This document shows positions 36,422 through 44,791 of a DNA stretch of 64,000 nucleotides, piece after piece. This DNA is from Parasalinivibrio latis (GTDB lineage Bacteria > Pseudomonadota > Gammaproteobacteria > Enterobacterales > Vibrionaceae). Numbering within the stretch: the first letter of the stretch is position 1; every line of letters starts with the position of its first letter. The stretch spans positions 1,736,001 to 1,800,000 of the forward strand of contig NZ_CP098813.1 in assembly GCF_036825535.1 (NCBI RefSeq), read 5' to 3'. A model generated the notes under the pieces. The model was not told the origin of the DNA. It saw only the letters and a program-made list of their open reading frames with translations, and ran no database searches. The position numbers and the translations under genes are program-made.

Positions 36422-37807
36422 ATGCTTGAAGCCCAAACGGCCCGTTCCGTTATCGACCACGCCCTTTTCTCCGGGGCTGATTTCGCAGAACTATTCATAG
36501 AAAAACACCATTCCGGCAACGTTGAGCTGCTTACAGGTGATGTTGACAAAGTCCAGTCTGGTATCGATTTCGGTATCGGAGTCAGATTATTTTTTGGGCA
36601 CAAGGTTCTCTACGGTTATACAAACAGTAAAGATGAAGAAAAGCTAAAACGCGTAGTTTCTGCTTTGTGTGCACAGGATCTAAGAGAACAATTGATTCAA
36701 CCGGTTAGCTTTTTACAGCCGGTTCAAAGAAACAATCATCCGTCACTGCAAGGGTTTTCTGCAGACAGCAAAGTTGAAGAAAAAATCGCTTTCCTGCGCA
36801 AGATTGATCATCGGGCACGCAACCATAGCAACAAAATCACCCAAGTCATCAGCAGGGTTTTGCAACGTGAGCAAAATATCCAAATCTATAATTCACTTGG
36901 TCTGGAAACATCTGATACCCGCCATTACACACGTATCAGCTCAACCGTAATTGCCGCTGATGGCGATGAACAAAGCAACGGGTTTGAGTCTCCCGGTGCA
37001 CTGAGTGGCTGGGAATTCCACCGCCAGATAGATCCGGAAGCCCTGGCTGACACAGTTTGTGCCCAAGCTTTGGTAAAACTTGGCGCAGTGCCATGCCCTT
37101 CCGGTGAGATGCCGGTAGTTATTGGTAATGGTTTTGGCGGGGTTATTTTCCACGAAGCCTGTGGTCACCTGCTTGAAACAACATCCGTTGCTAAAAAAGC
37201 CTCTGTCTTCCACGACAAAATGGGGGAAATGATCGCTAACCCTGTGGTCAACGCCGTAGACGACGGTACGCTGGCCAACGAATGGGGCTCAATCAATATC
37301 GACGACGAAGGCCTGAAAACACAGCGAACCCAGCTAATCAAAGACGGCAAGCTCACCAGCTTTATGGTTGACCGTATGGGTGGCATGAAGACAGGCTTTG
37401 AGCCAACAGGTTCAGGACGACGTGAATCCTACAAATTCGCCCCGACATCACGTATGCGCAATACCTTCATCGAGCCCGGAGACAGCAGTTTTGATGACAT
37501 GATCAGTTCTGTTGAACGCGGCATCTACGCCAAGAAAATGGGCGGCGGTTCAGTGCAACCTGGTACTGGTGAATTTAATTTCGCCGTTCAGGAAGCTTAC
37601 CTGATTGAAAACGGCAAAATAACCAGCCCTCTAAAATCTGCAACACTGATCAGCACCGGCCCTAAGGTATTGAAAGAAATCAGTATGGTCGGAAGTGATT
37701 TTGCCCTTGCCGCGGGTATGTGCGGGTCTGTCAGTGGCGCTGTTCCAACCACCGTCGGGCAGGCAACATTAAAAGTAGATAACATTCTGGTGGGAGGAGG
37801 TAACTGA
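36422..37807 (+). CDS. tldD: TldD-family metalloprotease subunit
   Basis: The 461-residue protein has the zinc motif HEACGH (His244, Glu245, His249). TldD and TldE/PmbA form a heterodimeric protease that trims unfolded ribosomal peptides such as microcin B17 precursor and the CcdA antitoxin. GGAGG precedes ATG 36422. Its stop overlaps the start of the partner gene by one base. In E. coli tldD and pmbA are unlinked, so adjacency here may mark a distinct paralogue pair. E. coli TldD is 481 residues. Confidence 0.9.
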   Translation: MLEAQTARSVIDHALFSGADFAELFIEKHHSGNVELLTGDVDKVQSGIDFGIGVRLFFGHKVLYGYTNSKDEEKLKRVVSALCAQDLREQLIQPVSFLQPVQRNNHPSLQGFSADSKVEEKIAFLRKIDHRARNHSNKITQVISRVLQREQNIQIYNSLGLETSDTRHYTRISSTVIAADGDEQSNGFESPGALSGWEFHRQIDPEALADTVCAQALVKLGAVPCPSGEMPVVIGNGFGGVIFHEACGHLLETTSVAKKASVFHDKMGEMIANPVVNAVDDGTLANEWGSINIDDEGLKTQRTQLIKDGKLTSFMVDRMGGMKTGFEPTGSGRRESYKFAPTSRMRNTFIEPGDSSFDDMISSVERGIYAKKMGGGSVQPGTGEFNFAVQEAYLIENGKITSPLKSATLISTGPKVLKEISMVGSDFALAAGMCGSVSGAVPTTVGQATLKVDNILVGGGN

Positions 37808-39150
37808 TGACTGCACATAATATCCTGGCAGAATCCGCCGATTTCGTTCTGTCCCTTGCAAAAAAACAAGGGGTTGATGCAGATGTCATCGCCAGCCAGA
37901 GTGAAGGCTTATCCCTTAAATCTGATCAGGGCAGCTTGTCTGAATACAAGGTTACTGCCAGCCAGGTAATTGGAATCCGGGTTGCCAAAGACCAGAAGGT
38001 TGCAATCAGCTATTCAGAGTCATTTGAACCCGAAAGCCTTGAGCTGATGGTGCGAGAGGCCATCACAAACGCCCGCTACAGCAAAATAGACAAGCATCAG
38101 GCCATTCGTGCGGAAAACCAGTGCCTGTCCACACCTGAATCCGAAATATTCAAACAGGAAACAGCTTCTATTGATGACAAAATAGCGTTGGCGCTGTCGC
38201 TGGAGCAATCTGTTATCGATAAGCCACTGGCTAAATCAGCCCCGTATAACAGTTACAGTGATTCATCATCATCCATTGTGCTGGCAAATACCTTGGGAAG
38301 CTATTGCAGTCACCGTGAACGCAGATTTACGTGCTATACGTCTGCACTTATTGATCACAATGACAAACAGTCGATGTATCTTGGTGCATCTGTTGGCCGG
38401 TCTTTTGGCGATCTTAATGCAAGTTGGTGTGTAAACCATGCTTACGATACCGCACAGGCGTTACTTGAAGGTGGCCCAGTTAAAACAGGGCAGTACGCCG
38501 TAATCTTCGATCAGGATTCCCTGAATGAGCTGATGGGTGCGTTCGGCAGCTGTTTTTCAGGTGAGTCCGCCAAACGAGGTACGAACCCATGGAAAGATAA
38601 GACTGGTACACTCGTTGCCAGCCCCTTACTCAGTTTTTCCGACATCGCTTATGTCGAAGACGGTATGGCGGTAAAATCATTTGATGGGGAAGGTTTTCCT
38701 ACTGGGGATACGTCCCTGATTGAAGAAGGAAAGCTCATTGGCTTTCTCCATAACAGTGCTACCGCAGACTACTTCGGCGTTACCCATACAGCAAACGCCG
38801 GTCGTTCTGCGAAAGGCGCACTGTCGATTAGCTCCCGACACGACATTATCGCTGCCGGAAAATCATCTTCAGCTGAAGTCACTTCTGGCGAGTATTTAGA
38901 AATTATCGATCTCCAGGGTGTCCATTCCGGGGCTGACCCAATCAGTGGTGAGTTTTCCTTTGGTGCAGCAGGGTTTCTTTGCCGAGACGGTAAGCGTATC
39001 CGCCCGGTTCGTGGCATTACAGTCGCGGGGAACTATTACAGAATGCTGCAAGAAGTGGACGCTGTAAGCGACACACTAATCCCAGATTACAGCCGTACCT
39101 TCTTCGCCCCAACAATTCGCTTTGCAAGACTTAGCGTTGCCGGCGAGTAA
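37807..39150 (+). CDS. TldE/PmbA-family protease subunit
   Basis: The 447-residue protein matches the PmbA/TldE half of the pair; it lacks HExxxH, as partners do. NRxRRF-type and SGEFSFGAAGFLCRDGK blocks are present. GGAGGAGG lies just upstream of ATG 37807, and translation is coupled to tldD. Confidence 0.9.
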   Translation: MTAHNILAESADFVLSLAKKQGVDADVIASQSEGLSLKSDQGSLSEYKVTASQVIGIRVAKDQKVAISYSESFEPESLELMVREAITNARYSKIDKHQAIRAENQCLSTPESEIFKQETASIDDKIALALSLEQSVIDKPLAKSAPYNSYSDSSSSIVLANTLGSYCSHRERRFTCYTSALIDHNDKQSMYLGASVGRSFGDLNASWCVNHAYDTAQALLEGGPVKTGQYAVIFDQDSLNELMGAFGSCFSGESAKRGTNPWKDKTGTLVASPLLSFSDIAYVEDGMAVKSFDGEGFPTGDTSLIEEGKLIGFLHNSATADYFGVTHTANAGRSAKGALSISSRHDIIAAGKSSSAEVTSGEYLEIIDLQGVHSGADPISGEFSFGAAGFLCRDGKRIRPVRGITVAGNYYRMLQEVDAVSDTLIPDYSRTFFAPTIRFARLSVAGE

Positions 39151-39165
39151 GCCGTTCCTGCCTGT

Positions 39166-39196
39166 AAATATGGCCGGGCTTGCCCGGCCATATTTT
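39166..39196. terminator. Bidirectional terminator after tldE
   Basis: 14-bp perfect stem AAATATGGCCGGGC (39166-39179) and GCCCGGCCATATTT (39182-39195) with a tiny loop, between convergent genes. The stop of the hydrolase gene (39195) falls in its right edge. Confidence 0.85.
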
Positions 39197-40064
39197 AATT
39201 CCCCGATGGGTAACCAGCTGACAAAGCCAGCATATCAAACGCATCAAACAGCGCCTGGCTTTTCATGATCCGGCCATGACCCAGCCCTTCAGTTGCCACC
39301 AGGTGTACATGGTCCCAGCCCGCCGCTTCCATAGACGGACCGAAATTGGCAAAACGGTCATGCCTGTCGTGGACGATTACCACCTTGGATCGTCTGGATT
39401 TCAGCTTCTCAAAGGGATCGATAGAAAATATTGGGTAACTGTATTTATCTTCTACCTCTTTCACCACTTCATCAAAAAGCCTCATTGAATACCCGGAAGC
39501 CCTTACAGTTCCGTAAAGGTTATCCCGGTAGTTCAATACCGGAGCGATAAGTAATACGGGTTTCCCACTTAACGACGGATGTGTGCTTTCCAATGCTCCG
39601 GCGCCCGCCATACTGTGTGTTACCAGCCCCTCAATATGGTCAAACTGACCTAACAAATCGTTCAGGGCTGTAACAAAACTCGGGAGGCTGCTGTGCGTCC
39701 CTTCACTTTCCCCATGCGCCGGCTGGTCATAAGCCAGAGCGGTAAACCCGGCGTTAGCAATGTGCTCCATCAAAGGGTAAAACTGGCTGGAGGACCCAGA
39801 CCAACCATGGCTCAGCAACCACATTGGCCCATTGCCTATTTGATAGGTCATCAACTCGCCTTCCGAAGTATTTATCGTTTTTTTAATTAGACCTGCCGGC
39901 TCTCTATTCACCACCCGCCCTTTTACCGGTGTGAGAAACAGTTTCCGGGCAGTTTTTTTTGCATGTTTGGGTGCCAATAGATAATGAAGGCCAGTAATGA
40001 CGGATACTGCTTTTCTCTTCACACTAAAGCGCCTGTGATTCTTGAAATAGATCTTGCTGCTCAT
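39195..40064 (-). CDS. Alpha/beta hydrolase
   Basis: The 289-residue protein has oxyanion-type HGWSGSSSQ, a nucleophile elbow HSMAG (first position Thr instead of Gly in VTHSMAGAG), an acidic residue in IVHDRHDRF and catalytic His in GLGHGRIM. The substrate is unknown. It is downstream of a TetR gene and has a copy of the same palindrome before it. Confidence 0.85.
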   Translation of the reverse strand: MSSKIYFKNHRRFSVKRKAVSVITGLHYLLAPKHAKKTARKLFLTPVKGRVVNREPAGLIKKTINTSEGELMTYQIGNGPMWLLSHGWSGSSSQFYPLMEHIANAGFTALAYDQPAHGESEGTHSSLPSFVTALNDLLGQFDHIEGLVTHSMAGAGALESTHPSLSGKPVLLIAPVLNYRDNLYGTVRASGYSMRLFDEVVKEVEDKYSYPIFSIDPFEKLKSRRSKVVIVHDRHDRFANFGPSMEAAGWDHVHLVATEGLGHGRIMKSQALFDAFDMLALSAGYPSGN

Positions 40065-40091
40065 AACTCAGCCTCCACAATCGCCCCAAAA

Positions 40092-40107
40092 TAGAACGAC
40101 CGTACTA
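40092..40107. promoter_or_regulatory. TetR-type operator copy 1, upstream of the hydrolase
   Basis: TAGAACGACCGTACTA is nearly palindromic (TAGwACGrYCGTwCTA) and lies 28 bases before the hydrolase start. A 14-of-16 copy lies before the TetR gene. Confidence 0.6.
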
Positions 40108-40143
40108 TTTTATGGGTTTTAAAAAACTTGTTAACCGGGGTTA

Positions 40144-40740
40144 CTAAACCCTCCGGCATTGGGACATCAGTATGTCCACCCCTTTCCAGAACATTTCAGC
40201 ATCGACGGACTCTTTTCCCATCGACCGGAAAAGATGGCTGCTAAGGTAAACACCATACAACTGATAAACTGCCTGCCAAGTGTCTAACCCCTGCTGAAAC
40301 TCGCCAGACTCGCAACCGGCAACAAACTGGCGGTTCAAATAATCCAGCCAGCGAACAGTAACTTTCTGAAGTGTCAGCTGAACTTCATCCGTTTCTCCTC
40401 CGGCAGTACTTCGCCAGGCATCAAGAAACAGGCAGCTTCCCTGAAAATTACTGTTCCAATTCAACCAATTCTCAGCCAGCTTTCTCAGCTTCAACTCATA
40501 ACTTTCGTAACATTCAAGCCTGACAGGCTGGATTATACGTTCTACAAAGCGATCACTGGCGTATTCTATTACAGCTATCTGAAGGTTTTCGCGAGAGTTA
40601 AAATGGGCAAATACCCCGCTTTTCGACATCTCAGATGCCTTGGCAAGTGACCCAATGGTCAGGCTTTCCAGCCCGTCTTCACTGGCCAACTCAAATGCCC
40701 GGCCAAGAATATGTTCTCTCGTAATCCGGCTTTTACTCAT
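40144..40740 (-). CDS. TetR-family transcriptional regulator
   Basis: The 198-residue protein has an N-terminal helix-turn-helix (TIGSLAKASEMSKSGVFAHFNSRE, residues about 28-51) and a C-terminal ligand domain with a TetR_C-type KVTVRWLDYL segment. It probably represses its own gene and the hydrolase through the paired palindromes. ATG 40740 is taken rather than GTG 40743. Confidence 0.9.
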   Translation of the reverse strand: MSKSRITREHILGRAFELASEDGLESLTIGSLAKASEMSKSGVFAHFNSRENLQIAVIEYASDRFVERIIQPVRLECYESYELKLRKLAENWLNWNSNFQGSCLFLDAWRSTAGGETDEVQLTLQKVTVRWLDYLNRQFVAGCESGEFQQGLDTWQAVYQLYGVYLSSHLFRSMGKESVDAEMFWKGVDILMSQCRRV

Positions 40741-40771
40741 CACTGCGTCCTAACTGAACTGCCTATACGAA

Positions 40772-40787
40772 TAGCACGACCGTACTT
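40772..40787. promoter_or_regulatory. TetR-type operator copy 2, upstream of the TetR gene
   Basis: TAGCACGACCGTACTT matches copy 1 at 14 of 16 positions and lies 32 bases before the regulator start; autoregulation is the likely role. Confidence 0.6.
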
Positions 40788-40920
40788 TTAAGGCAATACC
40801 TATCAAAACGATAAACCAAATCAAATTCATCACCAAAGAGAATGTAGGTAACCTGAACTCATAGTAAAGAGGCACCGAAATCCCCGCTTCGTAATGGATA
40901 TACCCATAGAGGAATACAGT

Positions 40921-41397
40921 ATGAGCCAGAATTACAATCTTATTGGTCTTGATCGCAAACAATCAGAAACCCTCGCGCAAGACCTGAATACCCTGCTCGC
41001 ACACTATCAGGTGATGTACAGCAATGCACGTGGCTTTCATTGGAACATTCAAGGCCGGGCATTTTTCGAACTGCACGTAAAGTTTGAGGAGATTTATACT
41101 GACTTGCAGATGAAGGTTGATGAAATAGCAGAGCGTATTCTGACCCTGGGGTATGCCCCAGAACACCGTTTCAGTCAGTATTTACAACAAAGTGATATTG
41201 CTGAGCACCCTTATGAAACAGATGGTATCGCGAGCGTCCGTAGTCTGGTAAACGGTTTCAGCAAGTTGATTATCTTACAACGCCGCATTCTCAGTGAAGC
41301 AGGGGATGCAGGGGATGAAGGGACTGCATCACAGATGGGCGACTACATCAGAGAGCAGGAAAAGCTGGTGTGGATGCTTAATGCCTACCTTCAGTAA
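40921..41397 (+). CDS. dps: Dps-family DNA-binding ferritin
   Basis: The 158-residue protein makes four-helix subunits of a 12-mer that stores iron and protects DNA. The ferroxidase ligands at the subunit interface are seen as HWNIQG (His near 40) and the FEEIYTDLQMKVDEIAER helix. AGAGG precedes ATG 40921; the frame can extend 9 codons upstream without a better site. Confidence 0.92.
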   Translation: MSQNYNLIGLDRKQSETLAQDLNTLLAHYQVMYSNARGFHWNIQGRAFFELHVKFEEIYTDLQMKVDEIAERILTLGYAPEHRFSQYLQQSDIAEHPYETDGIASVRSLVNGFSKLIILQRRILSEAGDAGDEGTASQMGDYIREQEKLVWMLNAYLQ

Positions 41398-41409
41398 CCG
41401 TCTGCGACC

Positions 41410-41438
41410 ATACCGGCAATGTGTATTGCCGGTATTTT
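41410..41438 (+). terminator. Intrinsic terminator of dps
   Basis: ATACCGGCAAT (41410-41420) and ATTGCCGGTAT (41425-41435), loop GTGT, then TTT. Confidence 0.85.
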
Positions 41439-41629
41439 GTGTCCACGAAAAAATAAAATATTCACCGCGATTTATATACAAACACTTTTTAATACAATGA
41501 GTTAATACTTTATTTGTACAAAATGTGCTCTATCTCACTGATTAGTAAGATTATTTGAAAATTGATTTGACTTAATAAATGAGATAACTTTCGCATCCAT
41601 TCATAGAACAAAAAAATCCCCGTACTTAT

Positions 41630-43156
41630 ATGCACCTTTTAAAAATGTCGCGCTTTTCCCGGCGAGCGACAGTTGGCCTTATATGCTTGTTGCCTTTGGC
41701 AATAACCGCTCTTGTCAGTTACCCAATTTCCGTTTCCACAGTCAATCAGGAACTCATGCAGGCCGGAGAGGCTTACCAGCAGCGCTTAGATTTTCAACTG
41801 TTACAGCTCCAGACCCTGAATCACCAAAATCTCACCGGTACATTTAAGAAATGTGAGCGATTAAAGGCCAAATACCATTTTGCCACTTACATGCAGGATG
41901 TTTACGTCTTTAATAACAGTGAAGTCACCTGCTCAAAAGACCTTGGTTCATTGAACAAGCCACTTCCTGACTTTCTCTCTTCTCTGGTCAACGAAGGACA
42001 GCACGTCGTTATTGCTCCTCCGTTTCCTCAAACAGGTAACAGACCCACCATCATATTAATTGAGCGAGATCCTCAAACGGGGAAAGGATCTGCGACAATT
42101 GTAGATGGTGAATATATTGAAAATGACTTTAAGGCACTTGAGTTCCGGAAAGCACGCGGGGTGTTTCTGGAAATCAACGGCCAACGCTTGCCAGTCAATA
42201 CATTGGCCGAAACCGGACAGGTGATTATCCATTCCAAGCAGTTTGGTTATGACATTCACTTATTGGTCTCGCCAGAAGCGGTTCTCCATACCTACCGCGA
42301 CTACCTGCTGGCACTGTTCCCTCTAACAGCTGTTTTGTCGCTATTTTTGGCCATCCTTGTCTGGAAATACATCAGTGAACGTCACACATTGGTGGACGAC
42401 ATTGAAAGGGGAATCACCAACCGCGAATTTTTCCTGGTATACCAGCCTATTTTCCAGACAGCTACCAACACCATCACGGGTGTAGAGGTATTGGTTCGTT
42501 GGCAACACCCTAAATTGGGATTGGTCAGCCCGGACCTGTTTATTTGCATGGCGGAAAAGCACGGCCTGATCATTCCGCTGACTGATTACATTCTAAAGGT
42601 AGCTCGCCAGGAACTGGGGTCACTCCATTTCGACCAGTCATTCCATGTTGGTGTTAACGTTGCCCCCTCTCATCTTACAGATGTTGACCCAACGGCATAT
42701 TTCACACGCTATAAGAAGGCGTTTTTGCGCCGCAACATGCACCTTTGTATTGAAGTTACTGAGCGACAATTTCTCAATGAATCAGCAGCCCACACTATAT
42801 CGGCCCTTCAAGAAGCCGGGGTTGAAGTTGCCATTGATGATTTCGGTACCGGACAAACATCGTTGTCAGTATTCCCTAAGATTTCTGTGGATTACCTGAA
42901 AATTGACAAATGTTTCATCGATACCATCGGTCAGGAATCGGTAAATTCACACGTTCTGGAAGGCATCATCGCGCTCGGCAAAAAAATGAACTTTGCCCTG
43001 ATCGCTGAAGGGGTAGAAACCTCTGATCAAGCTGCATACCTGGTGAACCAAAAGGTGGATTACCTTCAGGGTTACCTAATCGCTAAACCTCTGCGTATAA
43101 GGGAGCTTAAAAACTTCCTGAAACGAAATGAAAAGCAACTGAGAATTGCTGCTTAA
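41630..43156 (+). CDS. Membrane c-di-GMP phosphodiesterase (CSS-like sensor plus EAL)
   Basis: The 508-residue protein has two membrane helices (about 15-33 and 226-245) bounding a periplasmic domain with two Cys (75 and 101), like the CSS-motif sensors whose disulfide state controls the enzyme. The EAL domain (about 255-500) reads EVL at 286-288, with Asn343, Glu375, Asp403-Asp404 (DDFGTG), Lys424, Glu460 and Gln480. All metal and catalytic positions appear intact, so it should break c-di-GMP to pGpG. Periplasmic redox sensing is inferred. Confidence 0.9.
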   Translation: MHLLKMSRFSRRATVGLICLLPLAITALVSYPISVSTVNQELMQAGEAYQQRLDFQLLQLQTLNHQNLTGTFKKCERLKAKYHFATYMQDVYVFNNSEVTCSKDLGSLNKPLPDFLSSLVNEGQHVVIAPPFPQTGNRPTIILIERDPQTGKGSATIVDGEYIENDFKALEFRKARGVFLEINGQRLPVNTLAETGQVIIHSKQFGYDIHLLVSPEAVLHTYRDYLLALFPLTAVLSLFLAILVWKYISERHTLVDDIERGITNREFFLVYQPIFQTATNTITGVEVLVRWQHPKLGLVSPDLFICMAEKHGLIIPLTDYILKVARQELGSLHFDQSFHVGVNVAPSHLTDVDPTAYFTRYKKAFLRRNMHLCIEVTERQFLNESAAHTISALQEAGVEVAIDDFGTGQTSLSVFPKISVDYLKIDKCFIDTIGQESVNSHVLEGIIALGKKMNFALIAEGVETSDQAAYLVNQKVDYLQGYLIAKPLRIRELKNFLKRNEKQLRIAA

Positions 43157-43170
43157 GATAAATTTCAAAA

Positions 43171-43208
43171 AACAAAAAAGAACGCCGGCACATAGCCGGC
43201 GTCTTTAT
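43171..43208. terminator. Bidirectional terminator between the EAL gene and the symporter gene
   Basis: ACGCCGGC (43182-43189) and GCCGGCGT (43195-43202) with loop ACATA. The long A-rich run to the left gives a strong U tract to the minus-strand transcript; CTTTAT serves the plus strand less well. Confidence 0.85.
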
Positions 43209-43226
43209 GCTTACTTCAAATTGATA

Positions 43227-44543
43227 TTAATTATCATGTGATAATTTATGGAAATCGACGCTTTCTTCCGTCTCTCCTGCATGAATATCATTAAAGCGCT
43301 CTACATCCATCGCGCCTTCTGACTTGGCAACGACACAGGTAACCATACAGTCCCCGGTTATGTTCACGGCGGTACGGATCATATCCAGCAAGCGGTCTAC
43401 ACCCATAATCAGGGCAATGCCTTCCAACGGCAAACCGACTTGATTCAGAACCATTGCCAGCATGACCAAACCCACACCTGGTACACCGGCAGTACCCACT
43501 GATGCAAGGGTTGCCGTCAGGATCACTGAAAGGTAATCAGCCATTGTCAGGTCGATATTAAATGCCTGAGCAATAAATACCGTCGCTACACCCTGCATGA
43601 TGGCTGTACCGTCCATGTTTACAGTAGCGCCTAACGGTACAGTGAATGAAGCAATACGGTTACTGACGCCCATTTTGTGGGTTGCTGTTTCCATTGTTAC
43701 CGGAATCGTAGCGTTGGAAGATGCAGTGGAAAATGCAAACATCACAGCATCTTCCATTTTCTTGAGGAATGTCAGTGGGCTGAGGCCTGTAAAGGCTTTC
43801 AGGATACCGGTATAAACCAACGTAGCATGGAGAATCAGGGTTCCAGCAAGTACGAGGAAGTACTCTGCAAGGCTGTATATTGCATCCAACCCGATCGTTG
43901 TAAACAGCTTTGCCATCAGACAGAACACACCATAAGGCGCAATGTTCATTAAAAGTGCTACCAACTTCATGATGACTTCATTCAGGTCATTGAAGAAATC
44001 AGCAATGCGCTTGCCCGGTTTGCCCGAAGCACTGATAGCAATGCCGAACAAAATGGCAAAGACGATAATCTGGAGGGTATTTCCTTCAGCCATCGCATGG
44101 ATCGGGTTTGTGGGGAACATGCCAATTAATACATCACCAAGGGATGGTGCATCTTTGGCCTGAAATGCTGACGCGGCCGTTAAATCTGCGCCACTGCCAG
44201 GTTGGAACAATAACGCCATACCGATGGCTAAAGTTATTGCGACAGCCGTTGTAGCGAGATATAAGCCGAGAGTTTTGCCCCCCAACCGGCCCAGCGTTGA
44301 AATATCCTTCAAAGAGCTGGTGCCGCATACAAGTGATACAAACACTAATGGGACTACCAGCATCTTCAAACTGGCGATAAATATCTTGCCACCAACATCA
44401 AAAAGACCGTGGACCAGATAATCGTTGATGAGCTTTATATCAGCCAAAAAATTGCTGACAATCAGTCCCGTAGCAATACCCAGCACCATGCCAATAAGTA
44501 CACGTGCAGTCAGGGACATTGGTTGTTTTTTTGCGGTATTCAT
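43227..44543 (-). CDS. Dicarboxylate/amino acid:cation symporter (DAACS, GltP/DctA-like)
   Basis: The 438-residue protein has about eight hydrophobic segments and two re-entrant loops. SSNATIPVTMETA and NMDGTAIMQG are the family hairpin and TM7 motifs. It couples Na+ or H+ to uptake of glutamate, aspartate or C4-dicarboxylates. I chose ATG 44543, 10 bases after AGGAG; the longer frame from 44645 has a poor extension. Confidence 0.9.
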   Translation of the reverse strand: MNTAKKQPMSLTARVLIGMVLGIATGLIVSNFLADIKLINDYLVHGLFDVGGKIFIASLKMLVVPLVFVSLVCGTSSLKDISTLGRLGGKTLGLYLATTAVAITLAIGMALLFQPGSGADLTAASAFQAKDAPSLGDVLIGMFPTNPIHAMAEGNTLQIIVFAILFGIAISASGKPGKRIADFFNDLNEVIMKLVALLMNIAPYGVFCLMAKLFTTIGLDAIYSLAEYFLVLAGTLILHATLVYTGILKAFTGLSPLTFLKKMEDAVMFAFSTASSNATIPVTMETATHKMGVSNRIASFTVPLGATVNMDGTAIMQGVATVFIAQAFNIDLTMADYLSVILTATLASVGTAGVPGVGLVMLAMVLNQVGLPLEGIALIMGVDRLLDMIRTAVNITGDCMVTCVVAKSEGAMDVERFNDIHAGETEESVDFHKLSHDN

Positions 44544-44791
44544 CGCTGAACACTCCTTTGTTGTATTCACTTCCAAATTCCGGAAGCCGATGCAATTTAA
44601 CCGCTTACTCTCATAAAATTGAAAGCACTTTACCCCAAACAACATCCCTTATGTGATATTGATCTCCTATTATGAAGGCACAAGTAACACATCATTAACT
44701 ACAGAAAATCCTAATTGCAACATTATAATCTATATGGCTACATTCGGTAATTGTACTTCAGCATGCTTGCCTATTCCTGATAGCCATATGT

